64,000 nt of DNA from JAZKFT01 sp040386335 (GTDB taxonomy: Bacteria > Bacteroidota > Bacteroidia > Chitinophagales > Chitinophagaceae): NCBI GenBank assembly GCA_040386335.1, contig JAZKFT010000063.1, positions 8,894 to 72,893 on the forward strand. The letters are read 5' to 3'. Made by a program: the position numbers and the translations under genes. The notes beneath the pieces are model-generated. The model worked only from the letters and a program-made list of their open reading frames with translations. It made no database searches and was not told the origin of the DNA. Shown piece by piece: positions 63,974 to 64,000 of this stretch (position 1 is its first letter; every line of letters starts with the position of its first letter).

Positions 63974-64000
63974 TATTGGCGTCCGCCCGATTTAGTTTTG

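Overview
The window reads as chromosomal DNA of a Bacteroidota bacterium, most likely from the Chitinophagaceae/Sphingobacteriia side. Reasons: a one-protein hybrid two-component system with an AraC output domain, two beta-propeller or TPR histidine kinases paired with LuxR regulators, many Cys lipoproteins and '...AQ' signal peptides, tail-fibre/S74 surface proteins, and almost no Shine-Dalgarno sites. No ribosomal RNA or tRNA gene was recognised. One assembly gap (181 N) lies at 57238-57418.

Layout. 1-16 kb is ordinary chromosome: a secreted amidase cut by the window edge, a membrane protein, a response-regulator/histidine-kinase operon, a RibD-type reductase, VOC and GNAT enzymes, an ABC-F ATPase and an S9 peptidase. 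16-31 kb holds a 1328-residue hybrid sensor, a 1528-residue FG-GAP/IPT surface protein, an ArsR-SRPBCC pair with a clear tandem operator, a secreted pectate-lyase-like protein and a PhoD phosphatase. 31-35.5 kb is a low-GC stretch of small genes separated by ~190-bp imperfect palindromes. 35.8-39.6 kb is a carbohydrate block (GH43-ricin, SMP-30 lactonase and helpers). 39.8-40.5 kb is a gene graveyard. 40.5-53.5 kb encodes secreted adhesin-like proteins with a TPR histidine kinase and LuxR regulator among them, including four tandem S74 (intramolecular chaperone) paralogs. 53.9-64 kb is again small genes separated by palindromes, with two defective copies of a tyrosine recombinase.

The main discovery candidate is that the 53.9-64 kb stretch, and more weakly 31.9-35.5 kb, is an integron-like gene-cassette array. 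Seven successive units are each bounded by a 7-10 base core starting GTT on the left and its exact reverse complement ending AAC on the right. The match runs across the gene, not across the neighbouring palindrome, and the core differs from unit to unit. That is the signature left when attC sites are cut inside GTT. One site (58454-58511) is a 58-base attC look-alike with paired outer boxes, a paired inner stem and extrahelical bases. Most others belong to one ~175-200 base family. No canonical integron integrase is visible. The only recombinase genes are themselves cassette cargo and are damaged, and several cassette genes carry single in-frame stops, so the array looks partly silent and decaying.

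All family assignments come from reading motifs by eye; no database search was possible. Small cassette proteins are mostly unrecognised and are described as such.
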